The notes under the pieces: model-generated
The model's database searches: none
Seen by the model: only the letters and a program-made list of their open reading frames with translations
What the model was told of the DNA's origin: nothing
Assembly (NCBI RefSeq): GCF_030699305.1
Contig: NZ_JAUYNB010000008.1
Coordinates: 62,001 to 126,000 of the forward strand
Reading direction: 5' to 3'
Length of the DNA: 64,000 bases
Source of the DNA: Novosphingobium sp.
Lineage (GTDB): Bacteria > Pseudomonadota > Alphaproteobacteria > Sphingomonadales > Sphingomonadaceae
Part shown: piece after piece, positions 54,111 to 63,322 of the stretch
Layout of the letters: each line of letters begins with the position of its first letter
Position numbering within the stretch: position 1 is the first letter of the stretch
Translations under genes and position numbers: made by a program

Positions 54111-55382
54111 TTAAGGCGGCGTTAGCCGCGCCTTCAGGCTGGAAACCAGAATTCCGCCAGCGGCCAGCGCCAGCGCCGCGAGATGAACCGCCTCGCTACC
54201 CACGCCCGCCATCACGGCCACGGCCAGGCTCAGCCCCACAACGGCCCGATCCTTGAGCCAGACGGTCCACCGATGATCGATCGCGGTCGGCAGAATGCGC
54301 AGCAGCGCGAACAGCATCAACGGCGGAAACAGGCGGTCCGGATCAAACGGCGCCCCGGCCGGCGCGGCATTCCAGGCCAGCAGCGCAACCATGATCCCAT
54401 CGATCAGCCAGCCATAAGCGGCGCGGCGGCTCAGGCCGATGCCGCCGCGATCCGCCGCATCGCTCTGAATGCGGGCCAGCATCACGGCCGCCTCGCGCAC
54501 GATCCACCCCAGCGCGCAGCAGATCAGGCCAAGCGGAACCAGCCCGAACCAGCCCGATCCAAGCCCCAGCACGGCCAGCACGACCGCCGCGATAACCACC
54601 GACCCCGCCCCGCTTCCGGCATGGAGCAGGCTGGGGCCGTACGCGTGAACCGCGCTGCGGGCGATCCCGCGCGACAGGTTCAGCGCTTCCCCGCCCCCGG
54701 TACGCTGCCTGATCCACACCGGTTCAAGCGCCTGGGCGTCCGCCTCACTGCGGATCAGCGACCAGAATACCCCATCCTGACCGAGCGGCGGCAACGGACG
54801 CTGGGGGATTCCGGCTTGCAGGGCGATGCGTTGCAGCGCTGAAATGGCGTCACAATCCGCCGGCAGTTCCGCCATGCGTTCAACCAGCCTGCCCGGCACC
54901 CGCATGGCCGCAGCGGCGGCGTGGTTGAGGTCAATCCGTTCAAACCCGGCGGCCAGACCTTGCTCGATCGGCTGCACCAGCACGCCCTGCCCTTGCCCCA
55001 ACAGGGCCACCGCTTGCGGCGCAGACACGAACAGGCCGTCGCCCAGCGCGATCAGTTCATCCGCAGCGGTCACCAGACCCAGCAACGCCCGGGCACCGTG
55101 GATCACGTGAAAGCTGACCCCCGCAGCTTCGGCTTGATGTTGCAACCCGGCGACTTCGGGTGACATCCCGGCGGCCAGACAGATCACCCGTTCGCATTGC
55201 AGCGCCAGCGCCAGCGTCAGTTGCTGCTGAGCAACACTCAGGCCGCCAACGCGCAGGAACGCACGCGGAGGGCCACTGGGCGCAGTTGGTTCAAGCAGGG
55301 AAAGCAGGGCGACCCGCAGCGTCTTTCTCCGCGCATTTCGGGAACAGACGCGCGTTGTAGGAGTTTGGCATCGCGATGCCAA
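54111..55382 (-). CDS. Membrane protein with N-terminal nucleotidyltransferase-like domain
   Basis: 423 aa. The only in-frame start near the N terminus is a TTG at 55382 with no clear ribosome site, so the start is uncertain. Residues 25-200 (PPRAFLRVGGLSVAQQQLTLALALQCERVICLAAGMSPEV) resemble a GT-A/nucleotidyltransferase fold with a glycine-rich entry. About five membrane segments follow from residue ~265. This layout recalls enzymes making activated lipid precursors, but no CDP-alcohol transferase motif is visible. Second gene of the Hpt-like to kinase-like operon. Confidence 0.7.
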   Translation of the reverse strand: MASRCQTPTTRVCSRNARRKTLRVALLSLLEPTAPSGPPRAFLRVGGLSVAQQQLTLALALQCERVICLAAGMSPEVAGLQHQAEAAGVSFHVIHGARALLGLVTAADELIALGDGLFVSAPQAVALLGQGQGVLVQPIEQGLAAGFERIDLNHAAAAAMRVPGRLVERMAELPADCDAISALQRIALQAGIPQRPLPPLGQDGVFWSLIRSEADAQALEPVWIRQRTGGGEALNLSRGIARSAVHAYGPSLLHAGSGAGSVVIAAVVLAVLGLGSGWFGLVPLGLICCALGWIVREAAVMLARIQSDAADRGGIGLSRRAAYGWLIDGIMVALLAWNAAPAGAPFDPDRLFPPLMLFALLRILPTAIDHRWTVWLKDRAVVGLSLAVAVMAGVGSEAVHLAALALAAGGILVSSLKARLTPP

Positions 55383-55400
55383 GCCAAAGCTGCGCGGCCA

Positions 55401-55706
55401 TCACGCGGCGGCGGAAAACTCATCCAGGAATGCCTGAATCCGGCGCACCACAGTCGGTTCGCCGGGGGCTGCATCCAGCGCCTCATCCGCCAGCAGGATC
55501 AGCGGTTCGGCATGGAAACTGGCAGCCAGTCCCTTCAGCCGCATCGCCGCCATCTGCCAGTTGCCATCGCAGCGCGAGCGCCGCAGCAGATCGACCTGCC
55601 GTCCAAGGCTGTCGATAAACGCCAGCCGCAGCTCGGCAAACAGCGCAGAATCCTCGCCAGCAGCAGCAGCAAGGGTCGCGTCAAGGGCTCCAGATTCGTA
55701 TGCCAT
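55401..55706 (-). CDS. Hpt-like domain protein lacking the phosphorylated His
   Basis: 101 aa. The helical hairpin of a histidine phosphotransfer domain is suggested by MAAMRLKGLAASFHAEPLILLADEAL, where the canonical AHxLKG reads AMRLKG, placing Met55 where the phosphorylated His belongs. The flanking Lys-Gly and Ala-rich turns remain. It starts the leftward operon and is separated from the divergent coiled-coil gene by 69 bp. Confidence 0.75.
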   Translation of the reverse strand: MAYESGALDATLAAAAGEDSALFAELRLAFIDSLGRQVDLLRRSRCDGNWQMAAMRLKGLAASFHAEPLILLADEALDAAPGEPTVVRRIQAFLDEFSAAA

Positions 55707-55775
55707 GCAAACGGGTTTAGGCGAAACTGGTTAAACTGGGGTTTATCCACAAGCGGTCCGTGGTAAGCTGACGTC

Positions 55776-58409
55776 ATGTCCGGGGGATCACGCATCATTG
55801 CGATCGACGCAGGTGGGGAAAATACCCCTCCTGATGAACAACTTGCCAGCAATTCAGCGGCTGTTTCGGTGCAAGAAGACGAACCCGAATGGGGCCCCGA
55901 ATGGGCCGAGGATATGCCGCAGCGGGCGCCGCGCAACTGGTTCGGCCTGATCGCCGCCGCTTTGGCCGTGGCCGCAATCGCGGGCTGGAGCGCGCTGTTC
56001 TTCATCGTCAACCGCGCGAATCTGAGCACTGGCGGAACACCCGCGCAGTGGTCTGGCTGGATTCGCGACTGGTCGATTCCCGTGCTGCTGGTCGCCGCAC
56101 TCTGGCTGGTCGCCATGCGCAACAGCCGCCGGGAGGCTACGCGCTTTGGCGATGCAGCGCGGTTGCTGGCCAATGAATCCACCCGGCTTGAGCAGCGCCT
56201 GATCACCGTGAACCGCGAACTGAGCCTGGCCCGCGAATTCATTGCCGCGCAGTCCCGCGATCTGGAAGCGCTGGGGCGGATGGCGGGTGAACGCCTGTCC
56301 GAACACGCCGCGCAGCTGGCCAGCCTGATTCAGGACAACGGCACCCGGATCGACACGATCGGCACGGTCAGCGAGGCCGCGCTCGACAACATGGAGAAGC
56401 TGCGCAGCCAGCTGCCCGTGATCGCCAGTTCGGCCAAGGATGTCACCAACAACATCGGCAACGCCGGCCGCACCGCGCACAGCCAGCTGGAAGACATGGT
56501 TTCGGGCTTCAACAAGCTCAACCAGTTCGGTCAGGCGAGCGAACGGCAGGTGCGCCAGCTGCGGGAACTGGTCGATCAGACGCTGGCTGAATTCACGCGT
56601 CAGGCGGACCAGATGGAAACCACCGCCACGCAGCGCTTTGCCGCGCTGCATGACAGCGGAGCGGAGTTCCGGACCCAGCTCGAAACCGCCGAAGTCGAAG
56701 CCCTCGGAGCCGTGCGCAGCCGCGCGCAGGCGCTGCATTCGGAACTGGATGCCGCGCGCGCGCTGCTCGATAGCCATGAAGCGGAAAGCCTCACCTCGCT
56801 GCGCTCACGCCTGACTGCGGTCCGTGATGAAAGCGCCGCGATTGCCCGCAGCCTGCGCGACGGCGAAGGCGCTGCGACCGACGCCTGGCACGAGGCAGTC
56901 ACCCGGCTTGAAACCGACCTGCGCGAAGCGATCGACCGGGTTGGCGCGATTGATGAAAAGGCGATGGAATCCGCCCGCGCCCGGCTGGCGCAACTGGCGG
57001 ACGAGGCTGAGACGGTCGACAAGCGGATGGCCGAACGCGATCAGCTGTTCAGTGACGAGCTGGAGCGCCGCCAGACCGATATGGACGCCCGTCAGACGGC
57101 CTTCATCGCTGCACTGCGCGCGCAAATGGGCGAACTTGACGCCGAACTGACCGCTCGTCAGGCCGAGCATGAACAGCAATCGCGCGCACTGGTTGACCAT
57201 ACCGAAACGATCAGCAGCCAGTTGGGCCAGTTCAGCCAGCGAATGCGCGAAATCGCCGAACATGGCGGTACCGCCAAGGCGGACATCGCCGCCGCGCTGG
57301 AAACTCTGACGCAGAACCTTGCCGCCAGCCGTCAGGCGCTGGCCGGCACGGACAGCGCCATTGCCGGATTGACCGACGACAGCGTGCGCTTGCTTGAGCT
57401 GATTCAGGCCAGCATGCACCATTCCGCCGAGGAATTGCCCGCCGCGATCCGCATCAGCGATGCCCGGCTGGCCGAGCTGGAAACCCGCGCACTCAGCCTG
57501 CGATCAACGCTGGAGGTTGCCGAAAGCCGCGGCGAAGCGCTGGGCGGCTATGTCCGGCAAAGCAAGGCCGATCTGGCCGATGCGGTCGGCACGGCTGAAC
57601 ACCTGCAAGCCGCCATGCACGCCCAGTCCACCGCCCAGGCGGCCACTCTGACGCAGCTGCACAGCGCGCTGGAAATCGCCCGCAGCGCGAGCGAGGCGCT
57701 GGCCGAACAGGCCCAGACCGAACTGCGCGGTGCCATCGATGCACTGACCGGTTCGGCGCGCGATGCCGTGGCCGGGATCGAGACGATGAGCGCGGCGGCG
57801 ATTGCCGCGCTGGCTGACCGGCTGGGCGAAGCCAGCGGAGCGGCGATCGAACAGGCGATGCGCACCCGCGCCGCTGAAATTGCCGGACAACTGGAACAGG
57901 CCGCCGCCCACGCTGCCGGGGTCAGCCGCGAGGCGGCGGTGCAACTGCGCGATCAGCTGGCGAAGGTGAACGAACTGGCCGGGAACCTGGAACGCCGGGT
58001 CGCCCAGACCCGCGCGCGGGCCGAAGAGCAGGTCGACAACGATTTCGCCCGCCGGGTGGCGCTGATCACCGAATCGCTCAATTCAAACGCCATCGACATC
58101 GCCCGCGCGCTGGACAGCGATGTGACCGACACCGCCTGGGCCGCCTATCTGAAAGGGGACCGGGGCGTATTCACCCGCCGCGCGGTGCGGCTGATCGACA
58201 ATCCCGAAGCCAAGGCGATTGTCGCCCTGTATGAGGGGGACCGTGATTTCCGCGATCATGTCAGCCGCTATATCCACGATTTCGAAGCGATGCTGCGCCA
58301 GCTGCTGTCCACCCGCGATGGCCACGCGCTGAGCGTGACGCTGCTATCGTCGGACATGGGCAAGCTCTACGTCGTGCTGGCGCAAGCAATCGAGCGGCTG
58401 CGCAACTAA
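55776..58409 (+). CDS. Large membrane-anchored coiled-coil protein, TipN-like architecture
   Basis: 877 aa. Two membrane segments (about 54-78 and 99-114) precede more than 700 residues of heptad-rich coiled coil with many Ala, Glu, Gln and Arg. The C terminus from about 790 is more globular (DTAWAAYLKGDRGVFTRRAVRLIDNPEAKAIVALYEGDRDFRDHVSRYIHDFEAML). Length and layout match Caulobacter TipN, a birth-scar polarity marker. No chemoreceptor signalling tip is visible. The TipN link is architectural inference. Confidence 0.65.
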   Translation: MSGGSRIIAIDAGGENTPPDEQLASNSAAVSVQEDEPEWGPEWAEDMPQRAPRNWFGLIAAALAVAAIAGWSALFFIVNRANLSTGGTPAQWSGWIRDWSIPVLLVAALWLVAMRNSRREATRFGDAARLLANESTRLEQRLITVNRELSLAREFIAAQSRDLEALGRMAGERLSEHAAQLASLIQDNGTRIDTIGTVSEAALDNMEKLRSQLPVIASSAKDVTNNIGNAGRTAHSQLEDMVSGFNKLNQFGQASERQVRQLRELVDQTLAEFTRQADQMETTATQRFAALHDSGAEFRTQLETAEVEALGAVRSRAQALHSELDAARALLDSHEAESLTSLRSRLTAVRDESAAIARSLRDGEGAATDAWHEAVTRLETDLREAIDRVGAIDEKAMESARARLAQLADEAETVDKRMAERDQLFSDELERRQTDMDARQTAFIAALRAQMGELDAELTARQAEHEQQSRALVDHTETISSQLGQFSQRMREIAEHGGTAKADIAAALETLTQNLAASRQALAGTDSAIAGLTDDSVRLLELIQASMHHSAEELPAAIRISDARLAELETRALSLRSTLEVAESRGEALGGYVRQSKADLADAVGTAEHLQAAMHAQSTAQAATLTQLHSALEIARSASEALAEQAQTELRGAIDALTGSARDAVAGIETMSAAAIAALADRLGEASGAAIEQAMRTRAAEIAGQLEQAAAHAAGVSREAAVQLRDQLAKVNELAGNLERRVAQTRARAEEQVDNDFARRVALITESLNSNAIDIARALDSDVTDTAWAAYLKGDRGVFTRRAVRLIDNPEAKAIVALYEGDRDFRDHVSRYIHDFEAMLRQLLSTRDGHALSVTLLSSDMGKLYVVLAQAIERLRN

Positions 58410-58415
58410 GGCCAG

Positions 58416-58694
58416 TTAACGCAGACCAGCCAGCTTGCCGACAATGTTGATGTCATCCGTGCTGATCCAGCCGTTGACATAATTGGTATAGAACAACCCG
58501 AACAGGATCACTGACAGCACCGTGGTGCGAAACACGATCTTGCGCGGTTCAAACCGGGCCGGAGCGCTTTCGGACTGGCCGGGAACTTTCGCGATCCCGG
58601 CCTCTTCATGGGTGCGCACGCCGAACGGCAGCACGAAAAATGCGCACATCACCCAGAACAGCGGGTAGATCACAATTATCGAAGTCCAGTTCAT
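58416..58694 (-). CDS. DUF1467 family membrane protein
   Basis: 92 aa with two membrane segments (about 3-24 and 55-75) and the DUF1467 signature YPLFWVMCAFFVLPFGVRTHEEAG. The function is unknown. In alphaproteobacteria it is regularly linked with rnj and nuo genes, and here it follows rnj by four bases. Confidence 0.92.
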   Translation of the reverse strand: MNWTSIIVIYPLFWVMCAFFVLPFGVRTHEEAGIAKVPGQSESAPARFEPRKIVFRTTVLSVILFGLFYTNYVNGWISTDDINIVGKLAGLR

Positions 58695-58698
58695 GGCG

Positions 58699-60333
58699 TC
58701 ATACCTCTGGCAAAATTACACGGACCTGGGGCTTCTTGCCGCACCAGCGCGTCGCCGCACGGCGGGCGGCCAGCCGCGCCGCTTCGCTGATTGCCTCGCG
58801 GTCGTGGCGCGCGCCGCCTTTCAGCTTGGCCAGTGCCGCCGCGACATCCTGCCGCGCTTCGGTCACGAAATCATCGTAGTCCTCATCCAGCGGCAGCCCG
58901 ACGCCCTCAACCTGCGCGTGGCCCTTGGCATCCAGCACGACGATCACCAGCCCGTTCAGCGCCAGTCGCCGCCGCATGACGATAGCCTCGCCATCGGCCG
59001 GCGTGATGATATCGCCGTCCAGCACCAGCCGCCCGGCGCGCACTTCCTTGATCTTGCCCGGCTTGCCCGGTGCCAGCCGCACCAGATCGCCGTTGCGCTG
59101 ATCGACCGCCTGCTTGATCCCGCAGGACCGGCCAAACCGCGCCTGTTCCCGCATATGGCGCACCTCGCCGTGCACCGGAACCAGGATTTCGGGGCGAATC
59201 CAGCCGTAGAGCGTTTCCAGTTCCGGCCGTCCGGGGTGACCGGACACGTGAATGCCGTTCTCCCGGTCGGTCACCAGCGTGACCCCGCGCGCAGCAAGGC
59301 GGTTCTGAATCCGGCCAATCGCCAGTTCATTGCCGGGGATCTGGCGACTGGAAAACAGCACGACATCGCCTGATTCCAGCGCGATCGGATGGTTATCCTC
59401 AGCGATGCGGGCCAGCGCGGCGCGGGGTTCACCCTGCCCCCCGGTCGCCACGATCAGCACTTCGCCGCGCGGCAGGTTCATCGCGCTGTCGAAGTCGATC
59501 ACATCGGGCAGGTCCACCAGATAGCCGCAGGATTTGGCCGTCCGAATGATCCGGTCAAGCGAGCGCCCTGCAACGCAGAGCTGGCGGTTGCTGGCCTGCG
59601 CGACTTCGCCCAGCGTTTGCAGGCGCGCCACGTTGGAGGCAAACGTGGTGACCAGCACCCGCTTGCCGTGATGATGCTTGATTTCCGCCATCAGCGCATC
59701 GCGCACCCCGCCTTCGGAACCCGATGCGCGGGGATTGAACACATTGGTGGAATCGCACACCAGCGCCAGCACGCCCTGATCGCCGATTTCGGTGAGTTCC
59801 TCAGCCGTTGCCGGAACACCGATCAGCGGCTCGTCATCGAGCTTCCAGTCGCCGGTATGGAACACGCGGCCATACGGTGTCTCGATCACCAGCGCGTTGC
59901 CTTCGGCAATCGAGTGCGCCAGCGGGACATAGCGAATGCCGAACGGCCCAAGCTTGAATTCATCGAGATGGTCGATGACGTTCAGTTTGACCTCTTTGGC
60001 GACGCCGGCTTCCTGAAGCTTTTCATGCACCAGCTTGGCGGTGAACGGGGTGGCATAGAGCGGAACCCCCAGATCGGCGGCGAAGTATGGCACCGCGCCG
60101 ATGTGATCTTCATGCGCGTGGGTCAGCACGATGCCGATCAGGTCCCTGGCGCGCTCCTCGATGAAGTCGAGGTCGGCGAACACCAGTTCGGTGCCGGGGT
60201 ATTCGTTCGCCCCAAAGGTCATCCCCAGATCGACCATCAGCCATTTGCCTTCGCAGCCATAGAGATTGACGTTCATGCCAATCTCGCCAGAGCCGCCAAG
60301 CGCGCAGAACAGGAGTTCGTTGCCGGGTTTCAT
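58699..60333 (-). CDS. rnj: Ribonuclease J
   Basis: 544 aa. Metallo-beta-lactamase/beta-CASP ribonuclease: LTHAHEDHIGAVPYFAADL (zinc ligands), HTGDWKLDDEPLIG, GGQGEPRAALARIA, HVSGHPGRPE and PVHGEVRHM. It degrades and matures RNA as a 5'-3' exonuclease and endonuclease. It lies six bases after coaX, part of the leftward nuoMN-birA-coaX-rnj-DUF1467 run. Confidence 0.95.
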   Translation of the reverse strand: MKPGNELLFCALGGSGEIGMNVNLYGCEGKWLMVDLGMTFGANEYPGTELVFADLDFIEERARDLIGIVLTHAHEDHIGAVPYFAADLGVPLYATPFTAKLVHEKLQEAGVAKEVKLNVIDHLDEFKLGPFGIRYVPLAHSIAEGNALVIETPYGRVFHTGDWKLDDEPLIGVPATAEELTEIGDQGVLALVCDSTNVFNPRASGSEGGVRDALMAEIKHHHGKRVLVTTFASNVARLQTLGEVAQASNRQLCVAGRSLDRIIRTAKSCGYLVDLPDVIDFDSAMNLPRGEVLIVATGGQGEPRAALARIAEDNHPIALESGDVVLFSSRQIPGNELAIGRIQNRLAARGVTLVTDRENGIHVSGHPGRPELETLYGWIRPEILVPVHGEVRHMREQARFGRSCGIKQAVDQRNGDLVRLAPGKPGKIKEVRAGRLVLDGDIITPADGEAIVMRRRLALNGLVIVVLDAKGHAQVEGVGLPLDEDYDDFVTEARQDVAAALAKLKGGARHDREAISEAARLAARRAATRWCGKKPQVRVILPEV

Positions 60334-60339
60334 ATCAAT

Positions 60340-61119
60340 TTACGCCTTTCGGGCCTTCTCGGCGAGGATCGCCATGCCTTCCAGCGTGAGGTCGGGATCG
60401 ACCGCATCAAACATGCTGGTATGCTTTTGGAACAGGATGGCCAGACCGCCGGTGGCGATGACCTTGGCCGGACGGCCGATTTCGGCGCGCATCCGCGCGA
60501 TCAGGCCTTCTATCATGGCGACATAGCCCCAGAACACCCCGATCAGCATCTGATCTTCGGTGTTGCGGCCAATCACGCTGTCGCTGCGCGGGCTTTCAAT
60601 CGCAATGCGCGGCAATTTCGCGGTGTTGCCAACCAGCGCGTCCAGCGACAGGTTGATCCCCGGTGCGATCGAGCCGCCCTTGTAAGCCCCGTTGAAATCA
60701 ATCGCATCGAACGTGGTCGCCGTGCCGAAATCAACCACGATCAGATCCCCCGGATACTTGGCATGGGCCGCAATCGCGTTGACCGCGCGGTCCGCGCCGA
60801 GCGAGCGCGGCTCATCCACGTCGATTTCCATGCCGTAATCGGCCGGAGCCTGCCCCGTGACCAGCGCCGGCACCTTGAAATACTTGTCGGCCAGCACTTG
60901 CAGGTTGTGCAAGGCGCGCGGGACCACCGTGGAAATGATGATCTGGTCGACCGCCGTGCGGGCGAACCCTTCAATCTCCATCAGCTGCATCAGCCACACC
61001 GCGTATTCATCGCCGGTGCGGCGCGGATCGGTTGCGATCCGCCAGCGCGATTTGATCGTCAGCCCTTCGAACAGCGCGAAGACGACATTGGTGTTTCCCA
61101 CATCGATGGCGAGCAGCAT
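60340..61119 (-). CDS. coaX: Type III pantothenate kinase
   Basis: 259 aa. ASKHA-fold motifs: [18 protein letters not shown] (phosphate), [14 protein letters not shown] (pantothenate site) and [14 protein letters not shown] (second phosphate). It phosphorylates pantothenate, the first step of CoA synthesis. Adjacent to birA 15 bp upstream and rnj 6 bp downstream. Confidence 0.95.
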   Translation of the reverse strand: MLLAIDVGNTNVVFALFEGLTIKSRWRIATDPRRTGDEYAVWLMQLMEIEGFARTAVDQIIISTVVPRALHNLQVLADKYFKVPALVTGQAPADYGMEIDVDEPRSLGADRAVNAIAAHAKYPGDLIVVDFGTATTFDAIDFNGAYKGGSIAPGINLSLDALVGNTAKLPRIAIESPRSDSVIGRNTEDQMLIGVFWGYVAMIEGLIARMRAEIGRPAKVIATGGLAILFQKHTSMFDAVDPDLTLEGMAILAEKARKA

Positions 61120-61134
61120 TTCCTGTCCTTCAAT

Positions 61135-61854
61135 TCAATTCGCGAGCCGAACCTCGCCCGCGTGGATGGCACGGGTCGTGCCGTCCGCCAAGCGCAGTTG
61201 CAAGGCCCCATCGGTTCCCAGCCCGGCGAATGTGCCGCGCAAGAGATCCTCGCCGGGTTCACCGACCAGCAGCGGCGTGCCCTGCGGGTGCCCGGCCAGC
61301 AACCAGCGCCGGACCAGCGGCTCCAGCCCGAAAGTGCGCCAACGCTCAACCTCGACATCGAACTGCCGCGCCAGTGTGGCGGCGAACAGATCCCGGTCGG
61401 GCGCGGGTCCAAACTGCGCCAGCGCAATCGTCGCCCGGTCGGCCAGCTCCGGCGCGGCTGCCAGATTGACCCCGATCCCGACGATCACCCCGGTTCCGGC
61501 GGCTTCAAGCAGGATGCCGCACAGTTTGGCCCCGCCGATCATAACGTCGTTGGGCCATTTCAGTTCCGGCCGGTGCGGCGGGGGGATCAGCGCTCCCACC
61601 GCTTCGTGGACTGCCAGCCCGGCAACCAGCGCCAATGTGCCGGGGGGCGGATCCCCTGCCCGGCGCTCGACCACGGTCGAGCCCATGAAATTGCCTGCGC
61701 CGTCGAACCAGACCCGCCCCTGCCGTCCGCGCCCGGCGGTCTGGCGGTTGGCAATCAGCCAGTGCCCTTCGGCAACGCGGTCCCCGGCAGCGATCCGTGC
61801 TGCGAGGTCCGCGTTGGTCGATCCGGTTTCGGGCAGGACTTCGAGGCGCGTCAC
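61135..61854 (-). CDS. birA: Biotin--[acetyl-CoA-carboxylase] ligase (no DNA-binding domain)
   Basis: 239 aa from a GTG at 61854, four bases after the nuoN stop; the longer track ORF would enter nuoN. Motifs: PETGSTNADL, TAGRGRQGRVW and LKWPNDVMIGGAKLCGILLEA. The N-terminal helix-turn-helix of E. coli BirA is missing, so it is a group I ligase without repressor function. It attaches biotin to carboxylases. Confidence 0.93.
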   Translation of the reverse strand: MTRLEVLPETGSTNADLAARIAAGDRVAEGHWLIANRQTAGRGRQGRVWFDGAGNFMGSTVVERRAGDPPPGTLALVAGLAVHEAVGALIPPPHRPELKWPNDVMIGGAKLCGILLEAAGTGVIVGIGVNLAAAPELADRATIALAQFGPAPDRDLFAATLARQFDVEVERWRTFGLEPLVRRWLLAGHPQGTPLLVGEPGEDLLRGTFAGLGTDGALQLRLADGTTRAIHAGEVRLAN

Positions 61855-61858
61855 CCGG

Positions 61859-63322
61859 TCAGGCGTGGAACAGCACTGCCGCTGCCGTCGCCGCCAGCGC
61901 CCCAAGGCACTTCGTCAGCAGATAGCCCGCAGGCGAGATGAACAGCGCGCACAGCGCCAGCAGCGCCTGATGAATCCAGTCGCTCTGCCCCACGGCCTTG
62001 TTCGCCGGTTCATCGAAGTACATGACCTTGACGACCTTGAGGTAGTAGAACGCCCCGATCACGCTCGCGGCGATCCCGATGGCGGCGAGCGGGATCAGCC
62101 CCGCCTGCACCGCCGCCTGGAACACCACGAACTTGCCCCAGAACCCGAACAGCGGCGGGATCCCCGCAAGGCTGAACATGATCATCGCGATACACGCCGC
62201 CAGCACCTTGCGGTGGCTGGAAAGCCCGGCGATGTCCGCCAGTTCCTCAACCGGATTGCCATCCGCATCCTTGAGCATCAGCACCGCCACAAACCCGCCG
62301 ATGGTCATCGCGACGTAAATCGTCAGATAGACCAGCATCCCAGCCGCGCCTTGCGGAGTCGCGGCGGCCAGACCGATCAGCAGGAAGCCGACGTTGTTGA
62401 TCGACGAATAGGCCAGCAGGCGCTTGAGGTTGGTCTGCCCGATCGCGCCGAGCGCGCCGACCACGATCGAGGCCAGCGCGGCGAAGATCACAATCGGCTG
62501 CCACGCGGAAACCTGCGTGCCGAACGCCTGGAGCGAGACGATCATCGTCAAACCCAGCGCAGCGACCTTGGGGGCAGAAGCAAAGAAGGTCGTCACCGGG
62601 GTCGGTGCGCCTTCATAGACGTCGGGCGTCCACATGTGGAATGGCACGGCGCTGATCTTGAACGCCAGCCCGGCCAGCACGAACACCAGCCCGAACGTCG
62701 CGCCGGTGGACAGGCCGCCTTGCAGCGCGGTCGCGATCCCGGCGAAGTCGATGGTGCCGGTGAACCCGTAAGTCAGGCTGATCCCGAACAGCAGGATCCC
62801 GCTGGCCAGTGAACCCAGCACGAAATACTTGAGGCCCGCTTCGGCCGAACGGTCATCGCTGCGCAGGAACGCCGCCAGCACGTATGCCGCAAGCGAGTTC
62901 AGCTCCAGACCGATATACAGCGTCAGCAGGTTGGTGGCCGAAACCATGATCCCCATGCCCATCACCGCAAACAGCACCAGCACCGGATATTCCGGGCGAT
63001 AAGCCCCAAGCCGTTCAAAGAACGCCGGTGCCACCAGCAACGAGGCACCCGCCGCCGCATAGATCAGCAGTTTGGCGAAGGCCGCAAACGCGTTGGCTGA
63101 ATAAAGGCCAGAGAATGCGAGCGTCTCAGGGCCGTGCGCCCCGCTCCACAGCGTCGGGACAACCAACACGGCGCAGCCCGCCAAGGTGGCGACCGACAGC
63201 CAGGTAATCACGCGGGCATCCCGGTCACACCTGGCCCAGGCAGACGCCAGCAGCAGGATCAGCCCGGCGATGCTGAGCAGAAGTTCAGGCGCAACAAGGC
63301 GCAGTGACTGCAACCAGTCCAT
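61859..63322 (-). CDS. nuoN: NADH-quinone oxidoreductase subunit N
   Basis: 487 aa with about 14 membrane segments. The antiporter-like core is clear: LYIGLELNSLAAYVLAAFLRSDDRSAEAGLKYFVLGSLASGILLFG and KRLLAYSSINNVGFLLIGL (key Lys). One of the proton-translocating membrane subunits of complex I. Start and nuoM stop overlap by one base (TAATG). Confidence 0.96.
   Translation of the reverse strand: MDWLQSLRLVAPELLLSIAGLILLLASAWARCDRDARVITWLSVATLAGCAVLVVPTLWSGAHGPETLAFSGLYSANAFAAFAKLLIYAAAGASLLVAPAFFERLGAYRPEYPVLVLFAVMGMGIMVSATNLLTLYIGLELNSLAAYVLAAFLRSDDRSAEAGLKYFVLGSLASGILLFGISLTYGFTGTIDFAGIATALQGGLSTGATFGLVFVLAGLAFKISAVPFHMWTPDVYEGAPTPVTTFFASAPKVAALGLTMIVSLQAFGTQVSAWQPIVIFAALASIVVGALGAIGQTNLKRLLAYSSINNVGFLLIGLAAATPQGAAGMLVYLTIYVAMTIGGFVAVLMLKDADGNPVEELADIAGLSSHRKVLAACIAMIMFSLAGIPPLFGFWGKFVVFQAAVQAGLIPLAAIGIAASVIGAFYYLKVVKVMYFDEPANKAVGQSDWIHQALLALCALFISPAGYLLTKCLGALAATAAAVLFHA

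Noticed and set aside
59389-61941. 850-aa plus-strand ORF
   Set aside because: It is antisense to rnj, coaX and birA, all of which have intact family motifs; its composition is shadow-like.
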